Positions 8,155 to 17,279 of a stretch of 45,265 nt of DNA are shown piece after piece. The notes beneath the pieces are model-generated. The model saw nothing but the letters and a program-made list of their open reading frames with translations, did not search any database and was not told where the DNA came from. The translations under genes and the position numbers were made by a program. The stretch spans positions 95,015 to 140,279 of the forward strand of contig NZ_GG749282.1 in assembly GCF_000160555.1 (NCBI RefSeq), written 5' to 3'. Numbering within the stretch: position 1 is the first letter of the stretch; each line of letters starts with the position of its first letter. The DNA is from Centipeda noxia ATCC 43541. Lineage in GTDB: Bacteria > Bacillota > Negativicutes > Selenomonadales > Selenomonadaceae.

Positions 8155-10176
8155 TCAGAATCTGTAGCTGTAACTCAGGAGATAGTTGATCGGCGCAACG
8201 TAATACTCCGATCCGCTGTGCATCGTGGTGTCATTGCGGTTGAGCACGTTGTCGATGCGGAGGCTGAGCTCGCTGTTCTCATCCGGCGCATAGGTCGTAT
8301 TCCACGTTGTGAGGAGATACGGCTTCGATCGATATGCCGGCGCATCGGACGGCGACTGCACACGGTCGGCGAGATAGGAGGCCGAGAGCGATGAAGTCCA
8401 CTTATCCTTTTTGTAGGTGACGCCGCCCGTGAGCTGGATCCTGCCGAAGGTGCGCTCCCATCCGAGCATCTTCTTGCTGCTCTTCGTCTGCGGGTTCTGC
8501 CATGTCAGCCCCCAGTTGTAAGAGAATCCGTGCGTGCCCTGGATCTCGTTAGAGAGCTCCAGTCCGATGTTGCGGAAGTCCTCATTCGTATATTGATATT
8601 CGGCGCGCCCGCCGATGCGGTTGACCCGTGCTGTAATATTATCCTTGACGCGCATATGGAAAAGCGCGGCCTTCCACGAATGTCCGTTATGTTTCTGCTT
8701 CCACCCGATTTCATAGTTGACGCCCTTCTGCGGACGCAGATCGGGTGCTGCCATCTGGCGGTCATTGTTGGGATACATCTGGGCAAAGGTCGGCATGACA
8801 AAGGATTGGCTGACATTCAGATAAACGCTGTTCTCGCGGTTGAGCTTGTGCAGCCACTGCGCCGAAGCACTGAGGTTATGATAGTTCTGCCCGCGCGCAG
8901 CACCTGTCGTCCATGTCTCGCGCAGCCCGAAGATGCCGGTGTTGCGTTCGTCAAACCGCTGCTCCCACTGGCCGAATACGCCCCAGTTGTTGCGCGAATA
9001 ACGTGCATTATCCGTACTTGCATCCGTGGGAATATCCGCAAATCTCTCATGCATAAGATCGACTCCCAGAATGGCAGTTGATTTCGGATTCACTCGCCAT
9101 GTCCGCTGCATGTCGATCCCGTAGGTCATATTCTTCTCACGTGTGTGGTACCGCCCGTTCGGTGTTCTGAGCCCGGTTCTGGAATTAAAATAGCTCGGCC
9201 CCTTAAACTCCAAAGTTCCCGTATTAAAGAACAGGCTTCCCTTCCATTTGCTGTCCCGATAGTTGAGCTGGGTGATGTACTGCTTCGTTTCGTACTTCCG
9301 TCGGTTGTACGGTTCACCGATACGGATATGCTGCGCAGCCGTCGGGCCATGCGTATTGTCCACAGCAGTGACTGTACGGCTGTATTTCCCCTCCGTCTCA
9401 TAGTAGCCGACCTGGAAATCCAGCCGCGGATTCACACGGTATGTGACACCCATATTCTGCTTGACGATGTCATAGATATCCGTGCGCGTCTGCGCATGGA
9501 GGCGTGCCTGTTCATAGTCCGTATAGGTGAGCTTGTCCCTGCGGCCGAACTTATCATAGTTGTAGTAGAAGCCGAACTTATCGTCGCCGAGCGTTACGCC
9601 GCAGCTGCGCTGTCCATAGTTGCCAAAGCCCGCATGCACCTCATTCGTGCTTTTCTTTTTCGTAATGATATTGATGACGCCGGCGACTGCCTCGCTGCCG
9701 TAAAGGACAGAACCGCCGCCCTTGACGATCTCAATACGCTCGATCTGGCTCGCCGGAATCTGATCGAGATTGTACTTGCCGCGCCATGCGATCGGATTGC
9801 CGTTCATGAGTACGAGTGCACCGCCCTTTAGGCCGCGCACATTGACTTCGTTCGTCATTGCTCCCATCGCCGCGCCGTTTGGGCCAAAGGATTTATAAAC
9901 AAAGCCATTCACCTTCTCAAGTGCATCTGATGCATTCGCCGCACCGCTCTTCTTAATATCCTCGGCCGTGATGACCGTCGTCGCTGCCGGCACATCGATA
10001 TCCCTCTTCTGTGTACGCGTCGCCGTCACAACGACTTCGCCGAGAGAATATGTCGGCAGTGTCTCGTCATCACCTGTCCCCGTATGTGCGGTCTCCGCCG
10101 CATAGACCTGTCCCGTCATCGCAGAAAGCACGACAGCAGCCGCAAGGAACTTCTTATTCCACATCTTCATCGTCAT
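8155..10176 (-). CDS. TonB-dependent outer-membrane receptor (second in cluster)
   Basis: About 673 residues. Of several in-frame ATGs I prefer 10176, which has AGGAG about 7 bases upstream; a longer frame opens at 10209. A signal peptide ends near VYA-AE. It is followed by a TonB-box region (LGEVVVTATRTQKRD), the plug (TTVITAEDIKKSG; GALVLMNGNPIAWRGKYN; IERIEIVKGGGSVLYGSEAVAGVINIITKKK) and a barrel ending in Phe (YSYRF). It lies 37 bases downstream of tonB and behind the BtuCD-like ABC genes, so it is probably cotranscribed with them. The coupling of receptor, TonB and importer points to uptake of a large metal-chelate ligand. The cobalamin riboswitch at the head of the cluster suggests a corrinoid; porphyrin or haem are alternatives. 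Confidence 0.92.
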   Translation of the reverse strand: MTMKMWNKKFLAAAVVLSAMTGQVYAAETAHTGTGDDETLPTYSLGEVVVTATRTQKRDIDVPAATTVITAEDIKKSGAANASDALEKVNGFVYKSFGPNGAAMGAMTNEVNVRGLKGGALVLMNGNPIAWRGKYNLDQIPASQIERIEIVKGGGSVLYGSEAVAGVINIITKKKSTNEVHAGFGNYGQRSCGVTLGDDKFGFYYNYDKFGRRDKLTYTDYEQARLHAQTRTDIYDIVKQNMGVTYRVNPRLDFQVGYYETEGKYSRTVTAVDNTHGPTAAQHIRIGEPYNRRKYETKQYITQLNYRDSKWKGSLFFNTGTLEFKGPSYFNSRTGLRTPNGRYHTREKNMTYGIDMQRTWRVNPKSTAILGVDLMHERFADIPTDASTDNARYSRNNWGVFGQWEQRFDERNTGIFGLRETWTTGAARGQNYHNLSASAQWLHKLNRENSVYLNVSQSFVMPTFAQMYPNNDRQMAAPDLRPQKGVNYEIGWKQKHNGHSWKAALFHMRVKDNITARVNRIGGRAEYQYTNEDFRNIGLELSNEIQGTHGFSYNWGLTWQNPQTKSSKKMLGWERTFGRIQLTGGVTYKKDKWTSSLSASYLADRVQSPSDAPAYRSKPYLLTTWNTTYAPDENSELSLRIDNVLNRNDTTMHSGSEYYVAPINYLLSYSYRF

Positions 10177-10212
10177 TATCATTCTCCTCTCTTGAAAAGC
10201 ATACATCAAAAA

Positions 10213-10947
10213 TTAATTCAATTGAAAATGGAAGGTCTTTGTCCAAACGCCTCTCCGCCCGTTATCTCCCGGATTGAATTGGAAGCGCCAGCCTGCAGCA
10301 ATCGCCGCCTGATCCATCGCACGGTAGCCCGACGAGGACTCGACATTGACCGCTTCCACAGAGCCGTCCGCTGCCACGAGGATCTTGATCGTGACCGTCC
10401 CTTCCACATCGTCGTCAATCAGTTCCTGGGGATATTCCGGCTTTGCCTCAGAGCGCAGGCTTGCCTCAACGCGCTCTCTCGGCGGAGCGGATGCCGAGCC
10501 TAGCCCCGCGCCCCCATCCCCGCCGCTCGCTCCTGCACCGGATCCGCTCCCCGTTCCGGCAGATGCGGAACCACTCCCCGCAGTGCCTTGCCCGCCGGGC
10601 GTCCCGAGCGCTGTTCCGGCGCTCGCCGTGCCCGCCGTATTCTGCATAGGCCGCGTCTGCTGTTCCTGCTCCTGCGGCGGCTGTACGGTCTTATCCTGCA
10701 CGACAATGTCATCCACGGCGGGCGCCGGAGCAGCAGCGGGGGCGGCATCTCCTCCCGCGCTGCCCGTATCGCCGCCCGCATCATAGAGCACGACATCAAT
10801 AGGCGCCTTGTTCCCTGTGGGCGCCGCGATAGAAAAGAGGCCCAATGCCGCTGCAATTAAAAAGAGCAGGAAGTGCAGGAGGAGAGAAAGGCCGAATGCA
10901 CGGCACTCTCCATAGTTTTCGATCATATCGCCCTCCATATCATCCAT
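10213..10947 (-). CDS. tonB: Energy transducer TonB
   Basis: Inner-membrane protein that couples the proton-motive force to outer-membrane receptors. A short cytoplasmic N-terminus is followed by one hydrophobic segment at about residues 18-42 (LSLLLHFLLFLIAAALGLF). Then comes a long low-complexity periplasmic stretch rich in Ala, Gly, Ser, Gln and Pro (about 55-165), and a C-terminal TonB domain of about 80 residues with PEYPQELIDDDVEGTV, DGSVEAVNVESSSG and FQFNPG. The spacer is Gly/Ala/Ser-rich rather than the classic Pro-Glu/Pro-Lys repeat. The start overlaps the permease gene by 8 bases; ATGs at 10938 and 10926 are also possible. No exbB or exbD is present in the window, so these must be encoded elsewhere. 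Confidence 0.92.
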   Translation of the reverse strand: MDDMEGDMIENYGECRAFGLSLLLHFLLFLIAAALGLFSIAAPTGNKAPIDVVLYDAGGDTGSAGGDAAPAAAPAPAVDDIVVQDKTVQPPQEQEQQTRPMQNTAGTASAGTALGTPGGQGTAGSGSASAGTGSGSGAGASGGDGGAGLGSASAPPRERVEASLRSEAKPEYPQELIDDDVEGTVTIKILVAADGSVEAVNVESSSGYRAMDQAAIAAGWRFQFNPGDNGRRGVWTKTFHFQLN

Positions 10948-11974
10948 CCATTTGCATATGTCTGCGCAGAAGATACAGGAAATACGGCGTCCCGATAAAC
11001 GCAGTCATAATGCCGACGCGAATCTCCATCCCCGGGAGCAGAATACGCCCCACAGAGTCGCAGAGTACAAGGAACACCGCTCCCGCGAGAAGGCTCGCCG
11101 GAAGGAGGCGCCGATGATCAGGCCCGACAATGAGGCGCATCATATGCGGCACGACCAGCCCGACAAATCCGATATTCCCGCTGATGCAGACCCCGGCTGC
11201 CGTTGTGAGCGAGGCAAGCACGAGAAAAAGCAAGCGGAACGCCGTCACAGGCATCCCCGCCGCACGCGCCTCCACCTCCCCGAATGCAAGCAGGTTGAGA
11301 TGCCGTGCGAGGAGCACCATCACCGACGCGCCGATCCCGATCGGCCCGATGCCGAGCAGGACGTGATCCCAACGGCGATAATCCAGCCCGCCGATGGTCC
11401 AGAACAGATACTGCTGCATCTTTTGCTCGTTCATCATGGTAAGGATTGCTGCAGTGCACGCCGCAAGAAACATCCCCACCACGACGCCCGAGAGCAGCAG
11501 TGTCATAACGGGAATTCGGCCATGCCGCATTGACAACGACACGGTGAGACTCACCGCTAAAATGGATCCCGCAAAGGCAAATGCCGGCAGCGAGAGCACA
11601 TTGGCGGCAGTCACGCCGAGCCCGATGGCAAGCACAGCACCGACCGATGCACCGCTCGATACGCCGATGATGCCGGGGTCGGCGAGCGGATTGCTGAAGA
11701 TCCCCTGCAGAACTGCTCCCGAAATACCAAGCCCCGCTCCAACCATCATTCCGACGAGCGTACGTGGGAGACGGATGTGCCAGAGCACGGCCTCCTGCTC
11801 AGGTGTCGGAGCGACATTCGGGAGGATTGGCAGGTCTGCTGCATGCGCAAAGGAGGCAATGACCGTCTCCATCGGGATATCATATTGACCCGAGCTCATG
11901 GATAAAATCACAGCAAAGACAAGCGCTCCCGCGAGCGCACATATGAAAAGCTGTGTGCTGCATCTCCGCTTCAT
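10940..11974 (-). CDS. BtuC/FecCD-family ABC transporter permease
   Basis: 344-residue polytopic inner-membrane protein of the vitamin B12/siderophore/haem importer family. It has many hydrophobic helices and family hallmarks such as HIRLPRTLVGMMVGAGLGISGAVLQG, NPLADPGIIGVSSGA, LLLSGVVVGM, GGL near mid-protein, and GFVGLVVPHMMRLIVGPDHR, the region that contacts the ATPase. ATG at 11974 overlaps the ATPase stop as ATGA, showing translational coupling. With the adjacent ATPase it is the only inner-membrane importer in a cluster that has three matching substrate-binding lipoproteins. Cargo (cobamide or other tetrapyrrole) is inferred from context. Confidence 0.93.
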   Translation of the reverse strand: MKRRCSTQLFICALAGALVFAVILSMSSGQYDIPMETVIASFAHAADLPILPNVAPTPEQEAVLWHIRLPRTLVGMMVGAGLGISGAVLQGIFSNPLADPGIIGVSSGASVGAVLAIGLGVTAANVLSLPAFAFAGSILAVSLTVSLSMRHGRIPVMTLLLSGVVVGMFLAACTAAILTMMNEQKMQQYLFWTIGGLDYRRWDHVLLGIGPIGIGASVMVLLARHLNLLAFGEVEARAAGMPVTAFRLLFLVLASLTTAAGVCISGNIGFVGLVVPHMMRLIVGPDHRRLLPASLLAGAVFLVLCDSVGRILLPGMEIRVGIMTAFIGTPYFLYLLRRHMQMDG

Positions 11975-12837
11975 ACTGCCGCCCTCCGCTCATCAGCACT
12001 GCCGAGAATTACGTTGAGGAGATGCTTCTCCCGCTCCCCGATCGGAGGAGGCTCCGTATATACCTCCGCATGACGTGTCAGCGGATTCTCAACGACCCGC
12101 ACAGGAGCGCCGTATGCCTGCGACAGGAGCGCATCAGTCAGCACATCCTTTGGTACCCCGTCGGCGAGGAGCGTCCCGCGTCCGATGAGCAGGAGGCGTG
12201 AGCAAAAGCGCGCAGCAAGGCTCAGTTCATGTGCGACGAGCAGCACGGTCTTGCCCGCCGCAGAGAGCTCGCGGCAGAAGCGAAAAATCTCCTCCTGATA
12301 GATGATGTCCAGCCCTGTCGCCGGTTCATCGAGGAAAAGTACCGGCGTCTGCTGCGCAAGCACCTTTGCGAGCAGAACGCGCTGACGCTGTCCTCCTGAC
12401 ATCGCATGCAGCGGATTATCCGCGAGCTCTGAAACGCCCGTATATGCCATGCATGCCTCGGCAATCGCAAGATCATGCGCCTTTTCCTGACTCCACCATG
12501 AGAGATAGGGATAACGCCCCGCGAGGACAATATCGCGCGCCGTATAATCGAACGTCATTTCCACGCGCTGCTGAAGATACGCTGCGCGGCGCGCAAACTC
12601 CTTTGCGTCGAGCGTATTGATATCGCCCCCCATCAAAGCGGCAGAACCCGAGAGCATCGGAAGAATCCCGCGCAGCGTCTTGAGCAACGTGCTCTTGCCC
12701 GCACCATTCGGACCGATCAGCCCGACGATCTCGCCCTCTCCCACGGAGAATGACACATTCTCCAAAATGACCCTGCCGTTATATCCCGCATAGACCGCAT
12801 CCGCACGAATCATCTCGTTCAAATATAATCCCCCCAT
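11971..12837 (-). CDS. BtuD/FecE-family ABC transporter ATP-binding protein
   Basis: 288-residue ABC ATPase with a complete set of motifs: Walker A GPNGAGKST, signature MSGGQRQRV, Walker B VLFLDEPATGLD and the switch His in LLVAHE. It powers import through the adjacent permease. The start is ambiguous. ATG at 12837 gives the longest frame, but a TTG at 12822 has a GGGGGA Shine-Dalgarno six bases away, and ATG at 12813 begins MIRADAVYAGYNG, where family homology starts. The gene follows the third binding lipoprotein by 9 bases. Confidence 0.93.
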   Translation of the reverse strand: MGGLYLNEMIRADAVYAGYNGRVILENVSFSVGEGEIVGLIGPNGAGKSTLLKTLRGILPMLSGSAALMGGDINTLDAKEFARRAAYLQQRVEMTFDYTARDIVLAGRYPYLSWWSQEKAHDLAIAEACMAYTGVSELADNPLHAMSGGQRQRVLLAKVLAQQTPVLFLDEPATGLDIIYQEEIFRFCRELSAAGKTVLLVAHELSLAARFCSRLLLIGRGTLLADGVPKDVLTDALLSQAYGAPVRVVENPLTRHAEVYTEPPPIGEREKHLLNVILGSADERRAAV

Positions 12838-12846
12838 CCGCAGCGC

Positions 12847-13833
12847 TCACGGAACTGCCGAAAGATGTTCGTCCTCGCCCTGCTTGAACGCGTCGCCATA
12901 AACACGGTACGCGATTTCCTGCACACCGAAGACAAAATCCTGTGAGCAGTTATAGATATAGCCCTCAAACGGCTCCGCAAATGCCTTGTTCCGAATCGCC
13001 TTCATCGTCTGCAGGGACGGATCTCCCAAATACTCTCTACGAAACTGATCGACATCGTACTTGCCGTGGTCGTTGTAGGTCGGCAAAAAGAGAATGTCGG
13101 GATCAATCTGAACAAGCTGTTCCTTCGTCATAACCTGGAAATCACGAATGCCGAGTTCGGCACGTCCGTTGATCACGCCCGCATAACGGCACGCCTCGTC
13201 AAAGCTGCTGCCAAGGCCTCCGTAGCCGCCCATAAGTGAGATAAGGACAACTCTCTTGCGCTCGTCCTGCGGAATCTTTGCGACCTTTTCCTGAATCTCG
13301 GCAAGTTTGCCGTCCATCATCGAGAGAAGTTTCTCCCCGCGCTCCGGCACGCCTGCCGCTGCAGCGAGGAGCTGAATGGTCTCACGAATCTCCGCGAGAT
13401 TTGTCGCACCCTTGCAGACGATAACCTTGAGTCCCGCCTCGCGCAGAGACGCGACCATCGTGAGGTCTCCCCAATCCGGAACGACAACGAGATCAGGATG
13501 CAGTGCCATAATCTCCTCCACCGTCGGATTGCCGATGCGCTGCGGGATCTCCTTGACAAGGCCCGTGACGTTGGAACTCACGGGATCATCGAGCAAGCTG
13601 TTGACTGCAGCAATGCGCGCAGGCTCGACAAGCCCGAGCATGACCTCGTCCGTGCTCATCGAGAGCGTGACAATGCGTTTAGGCGGCGCAGGGAAGTCAA
13701 CAGCCGTCCCCTCGATGTCCGTAACCGTATAGGCCGCGGTCTGATGCTCTGCCGTGTTCGAAGGACCGCATGATGCGAATAGGACACTCAGCGCACAGAG
13801 AAAAAGCAGGACTATTCCTTTCTTGAATAACAT
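12847..13833 (-). CDS. BtuF-like substrate-binding lipoprotein 3
   Basis: 328 residues from ATG 13833, which follows GGAAAGGAAG. A lipoprotein signal peptide has the lipobox LFASC (Cys22). The body is the class III helical-backbone binding fold: VTDIEGTAVDFPAPPKRIVTL, LHPDLVVVPDWGD and IDPDILFLPTY. It is the same length as lipoprotein 2 (17280-18266) and clearly paralogous (TDEVMLGLVEPARIAAVN versus TDELMLGLVEPERMAAIN). It sits directly before the ATPase and permease, so it is the best candidate for the dedicated partner. A good extended -10 promoter lies upstream, which would allow the transport genes to be made apart from the upstream enzyme genes. Confidence 0.92.
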   Translation of the reverse strand: MLFKKGIVLLFLCALSVLFASCGPSNTAEHQTAAYTVTDIEGTAVDFPAPPKRIVTLSMSTDEVMLGLVEPARIAAVNSLLDDPVSSNVTGLVKEIPQRIGNPTVEEIMALHPDLVVVPDWGDLTMVASLREAGLKVIVCKGATNLAEIRETIQLLAAAAGVPERGEKLLSMMDGKLAEIQEKVAKIPQDERKRVVLISLMGGYGGLGSSFDEACRYAGVINGRAELGIRDFQVMTKEQLVQIDPDILFLPTYNDHGKYDVDQFRREYLGDPSLQTMKAIRNKAFAEPFEGYIYNCSQDFVFGVQEIAYRVYGDAFKQGEDEHLSAVP

Positions 13834-13863
13834 TTTTTCTTCCTTTCCAGCAGTCATGAGTGG

Positions 13864-13872
13864 ATTATACCA
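13864..13872 (-). promoter_or_regulatory. Internal extended -10 promoter before lipoprotein 3 / ABC genes
   Basis: TGGTATAAT on the minus strand (13872-13864) matches an extended -10 (TGnTATAAT), in the 60-base gap between the NifK-like stop and the lipoprotein 3 start. The -35 region is weak, which is common with extended -10 promoters. It is the only noticeable gap in the first part of the cluster. Confidence 0.6.
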
Positions 13873-13893
13873 CAAAATCATGGGAATTTTCCT

Positions 13894-15171
13894 CTAGGGA
13901 AGCAAGATTTTTCGCCGCAAAATACGGTCGTTCCAGAGTGTTTCCTCAATATGACGCGCTCCGCGCAGTCCCATAAACGGAGCATCCGAGAGGTGCAGGA
14001 CATCCTGCACGGGATAGGCTGCGGGAAAATACGCAGCCGTGCGCGGGTTGATGTGTGCGGACTCGTTGCTGCTGCCGATCAGAAGCCCCCCATCCAACCC
14101 GTTGAGGAGCTCCCGGATGCGCACGGCATCCGTCTCACCGAGGATCTCATCCGCAATCGGAGCTGCTGTAGGCACGCCCTCAGCGTCCGCCGCAACGGCG
14201 AGATGACAGACATCTGCCCACTCCGTACGCAGTGCCTGCGCGATCCCCCAAGCCGTGGAGCGGGGGGCGCGAATGAGTGCTGTCTCATAGCGGAGTTCTC
14301 CCCAGAGGCTTTTGCACTCGTTGATGCGCAGAAAGTCCTCGCGCGTAACGCGCGTGATCTCCTCTTCCGCAGCATCGGCACGGGGAGCGGGCAGCGCACG
14401 TCCGATCTCTACGAGCCACTTCCGCGTTCCCGCGCGGCCATAGGGAGGCAGAGGTGCAATGCAGGGCATGCCGCAGGTCTCCGCAAGCAGGCGGGCAGCA
14501 CCGCCCCCCAGTTCGTCATGCACAACAATATTCAGCGCTGCCTGCGTCAGGCCGCTCAGATCCGCAGCGGACATATCACAGCCCAGAGCGACATTTACAT
14601 GATAACCCGCCAGCGCAAGGAGCCGCATGAGTTCGTGCGCGTCGTTCTCCCCGTTGTAGTAGGCACTCGTCACACCGATGAGATTGACGGCATTCGCCTG
14701 CCCCGCACGCTGCTCAGGCAGGAATGCCGAAAGCACGGCACACGCGGCCTTATCCCAGCCATCGGCAAAACTCCCTGAGAGACCGCTGCTGTCCAGCACG
14801 GCGATCGGACAGGAGAGCCCTGCCCCGCGGGCAATCGCCTCAATATCGTCGCCGATGAGCCCCGCTGCACAGCTGCTGATAATCGCGAGCAGCGGAGGCG
14901 GCTCCGCCGCATAGGGTGCGAGTGCCTCCCGCAGATACTCCTCTGCGCCGAATACAATGGCATCATTATCCAGCTGCGTGCAGATCATACGGTGTGAGAT
15001 CGTGCTTTGGCTGTGCTCGATATGCCGCATCGCAAAGAAATAGCACCAGAGAGGCCCGTTGACGACAATGACAGCATCCCGCAGCCCTGCAAAAAAGGCC
15101 GATGCGCCTGCAAGCGCACAGGTATCCGTGCACATACAGACATCGTCGAAGGATTTCTCCCGCTCACCCAT
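13894..15171 (-). CDS. Nitrogenase component 1-like protein (NifK/NifN/BchB-like subunit)
   Basis: 425 residues, starting at ATG 15171 and overlapping the preceding NifD-like gene by 8 bases. It has the nitrogenase component 1 layout. Cysteines occur at C12, C14, C18, C43 (NGPLWCYFF), C64 (MICTQLDNDAIVFGA) and C101 (IISSCAAGLIGDD). C43 and C101 sit where component 1 proteins hold P-cluster or 4Fe-4S ligands, and the CTQL..D.VFGA block is typical of NifK/NifN/BchB. It is shorter than true NifK, and I cannot find FeMo-cofactor ligand motifs. It probably forms a heterotetramer with the 15164-16468 product and receives electrons from the NifH-like protein. Related complexes reduce tetrapyrroles (BchNB, BchYZ, CfbD). 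The substrate here is unknown; a corrinoid or porphyrin is inferred from neighbours. Confidence 0.85.
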   Translation of the reverse strand: MGEREKSFDDVCMCTDTCALAGASAFFAGLRDAVIVVNGPLWCYFFAMRHIEHSQSTISHRMICTQLDNDAIVFGAEEYLREALAPYAAEPPPLLAIISSCAAGLIGDDIEAIARGAGLSCPIAVLDSSGLSGSFADGWDKAACAVLSAFLPEQRAGQANAVNLIGVTSAYYNGENDAHELMRLLALAGYHVNVALGCDMSAADLSGLTQAALNIVVHDELGGGAARLLAETCGMPCIAPLPPYGRAGTRKWLVEIGRALPAPRADAAEEEITRVTREDFLRINECKSLWGELRYETALIRAPRSTAWGIAQALRTEWADVCHLAVAADAEGVPTAAPIADEILGETDAVRIRELLNGLDGGLLIGSSNESAHINPRTAAYFPAAYPVQDVLHLSDAPFMGLRGARHIEETLWNDRILRRKILLP

Positions 15172-16468
15172 AGATCAGCCCTCCTCTGCTCTCATGCCGG
15201 TGCAGTATCTGCCGCATATCGTCCAGCAGACGACGCTCCATCGACCATCCGACCGACGGCAGCAGTGCGAGGAAAAGCTGGCGCAGCTTCGCATCAACGA
15301 GTTCATGTGTCGTGAGGACGAAGTCTGCCGCATGCAGCATCTCATCCGCTGCCGCATCCCCCTCGTAATAGATGGGAACATCGGTCAGACACCGCAGTGC
15401 CTCCTCCATCACTTCACGCCGTGCGGGCATAAAACAGTCCAGCAGCACGATTCCGGACAGCGCAACGCCGGCCTTGTTCAGCAGGCGCAGGATGATTTCC
15501 GGCTGGAACCATGTAAGGTCGCGGCCAATCGCAAGCCCGCATCTTCGCCCCGCGAGATCAGCGCGCGCCTTCTCGACAACTGCGGAAAAGGACGCCTCCT
15601 CCGATGCGATGGCACGCTCTGCCACATCCTCTCGGTGACAGAGCGCGCCGACACGGCGCAGCCATGTCTTTGTCTCCTCCGCGCCGACGGCATAGACATC
15701 GGCGAGATACGGCGTGCCGAAGCGCTCATGCATATGCTCTGCAAGCTCCGCCAGCTGTGCCTGCTTCTGGTCATCCATCCGGCGCCCGAGGAGAATGATG
15801 AGCTCCGCCTCCGGCACCGCCTGCATCTCATCGAGCGCGAGATACGACGGAAACTGCGCCGTCACCTTGAGATTGAGCAGGGCAAGCAGCCGCCGCAGCT
15901 CCTTCACATATTCTCCATGCATGCCCCCGCAGTCACCGAGGAGAGCAACGGTTCCCGGCTTTCGCTCTGCGGGGTGCATGAAGCGGTCCACGAGCGCACG
16001 CGCAGCATCGAGATACCCCGCATAGTACTCCCCATCGAGGAAGCCATGCGCAGACACCGCCATGACGGGAATCCCGAGCTCCGTCTCCATCTCCTCCGCG
16101 ATCGCCTTCGTATCATCACCGATCACGCCGCTGACGCAGGAGTTTGCGATGAATACGGCCTGCGGGTGATACTTCTCTGCGGCAAAGCGAATGCACTCCC
16201 GCAGCCGGTCCTCGCCGCCGAAAATCGCCTCGCTCTCGCCAAGGCCGCTCGTCAGGAGCGGCACGGGAGAGAGACGTACAGAGGTCCCGGCTGCCGTCAG
16301 CCGGTGAAAGCTGCTCACATCCATGCCGTGCGCAATATGCGCACACGGACGCGGGCTGTGAAAGACAACGAGTGCACCCCGCACGAAGGACAGCGCGCGC
16401 CAGACACCCGGCATGCTGCAGCTGCAGTTCGTCCGGTGGACGCCGACCCGCTTGACCTCAATCCCCAT
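15164..16468 (-). CDS. Nitrogenase component 1-like protein (NifD/NifE-like subunit)
   Basis: 434 residues, starting at ATG 16468 inside the end of the NifH-like gene (11-base overlap). N-terminal cysteines C15 and C17 (NCSCSMPG), C42 ([12 protein letters not shown]) and C111 ([13 protein letters not shown]) match the three-ligand pattern of component 1 subunits. GDDTKAI and [14 protein letters not shown] also resemble NifD/NifE and BchN-type folds. Other recognisable blocks are VALLGDCGG and [14 protein letters not shown]. FeMo-cofactor ligation is not evident, so dinitrogen reduction is unlikely. Its partner is the next gene. The trio H-D-K is tightly coupled and lies between a CobN-like chelatase and a B12-type importer, which argues for reduction of a tetrapyrrole ring or its metal. 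Confidence 0.85.
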   Translation of the reverse strand: MGIEVKRVGVHRTNCSCSMPGVWRALSFVRGALVVFHSPRPCAHIAHGMDVSSFHRLTAAGTSVRLSPVPLLTSGLGESEAIFGGEDRLRECIRFAAEKYHPQAVFIANSCVSGVIGDDTKAIAEEMETELGIPVMAVSAHGFLDGEYYAGYLDAARALVDRFMHPAERKPGTVALLGDCGGMHGEYVKELRRLLALLNLKVTAQFPSYLALDEMQAVPEAELIILLGRRMDDQKQAQLAELAEHMHERFGTPYLADVYAVGAEETKTWLRRVGALCHREDVAERAIASEEASFSAVVEKARADLAGRRCGLAIGRDLTWFQPEIILRLLNKAGVALSGIVLLDCFMPARREVMEEALRCLTDVPIYYEGDAAADEMLHAADFVLTTHELVDAKLRQLFLALLPSVGWSMERRLLDDMRQILHRHESRGGLIYG

Positions 16469-17270
16469 AGCGCTCCACCAGATCCTCGAGTTCCTCGAAC
16501 TCCATCGGCGTCGGAACGGTCAGCATCTCATTCGTATCGATCGCCTGGGCGAGTGCCATATAGTGCTGCGCCTGCTCCGAATCAGGCGCATAGGCGATGA
16601 GCGTCTGCCGATGAATCTCTGCCTCATGCACAGCGCGCGACCGCGGGATGTAGGTGATGAGCTGTGTGCCGATACGTGCAGCAAACGCCTCGAGCAGTTC
16701 TCGCTCACGCAGAACATCTCTGCCGTTGCCGATGATGCCGCCGAGCTTCACCGCACCGCGCTCGGCGAAACGGCGCACGCCCTTCGCGATATTGTTCGCC
16801 GCATAGAGCGACATGAGCTCGCCTGAGGAGACAATGTATATCTCCGAGGCATAGCCCTCACGGATGGGAACGGCAAAGCCGCCGCAGACCACATCGCCGA
16901 GGACATCGTAGAGAACGACATCGAGGTCATCAAATGCGTGCAGTGCCTTGAGGCGCTCGAGCGCAACGATAATCCCGCGCCCTGCACAGCCAACACCAGG
17001 ATCCGGCCCGCCGGCCTCAATGCAGCGAATGCCGTTCCACCCTTCATGCACGAGGTCTGCAAGTGTCAGCGCGACTCCCTTTTTCTCCCGCTCCAGATCG
17101 AGGATCGTGGAGGGTGCAATACGGCCGAGCAGAAGGCGCGTCGAATCATTCTTCGGATCACAGCCGATCTGGCAGACGCGCCGTCCCATGCGGGAGAACG
17201 CGGCGGATACATTTGCGGCTGTCGTGGACTTGCCGATGCCGCCCTTGCCGTAGAAGGCAATTTTTTTCAT
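16458..17270 (-). CDS. NifH/BchL/CfbC-like ATP-dependent iron-sulfur reductase
   Basis: 270-residue P-loop ATPase that donates low-potential electrons to component 1-type proteins. ATG 17270 follows AGGTGATCC. It contains P-loop GKGGIGKS (8-15), switch region CDPKNDST (37-44), and both cysteines that hold the single 4Fe-4S cluster between two NifH monomers: C95 in [12 protein letters not shown] and C129 in [12 protein letters not shown]. All key residues are intact, so it should be a working dimeric reductase. It begins 9 bases after lipoprotein 2 ends. No nifB, nifE/N or other nitrogen-fixation genes accompany it, so the chlorophyllide/F430-type reductases are the better functional analogy. 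Confidence 0.93.
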   Translation of the reverse strand: MKKIAFYGKGGIGKSTTAANVSAAFSRMGRRVCQIGCDPKNDSTRLLLGRIAPSTILDLEREKKGVALTLADLVHEGWNGIRCIEAGGPDPGVGCAGRGIIVALERLKALHAFDDLDVVLYDVLGDVVCGGFAVPIREGYASEIYIVSSGELMSLYAANNIAKGVRRFAERGAVKLGGIIGNGRDVLRERELLEAFAARIGTQLITYIPRSRAVHEAEIHRQTLIAYAPDSEQAQHYMALAQAIDTNEMLTVPTPMEFEELEDLVERYGD

Positions 17271-17279
17271 AGGATCACC

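Noticed and set aside
13894-17270. True nitrogen fixation (nifHDK)
   Set aside because: The component 1 proteins are short, lack recognisable FeMo-cofactor ligand motifs, and there are no cofactor synthesis genes. The neighbours are tetrapyrrole genes.
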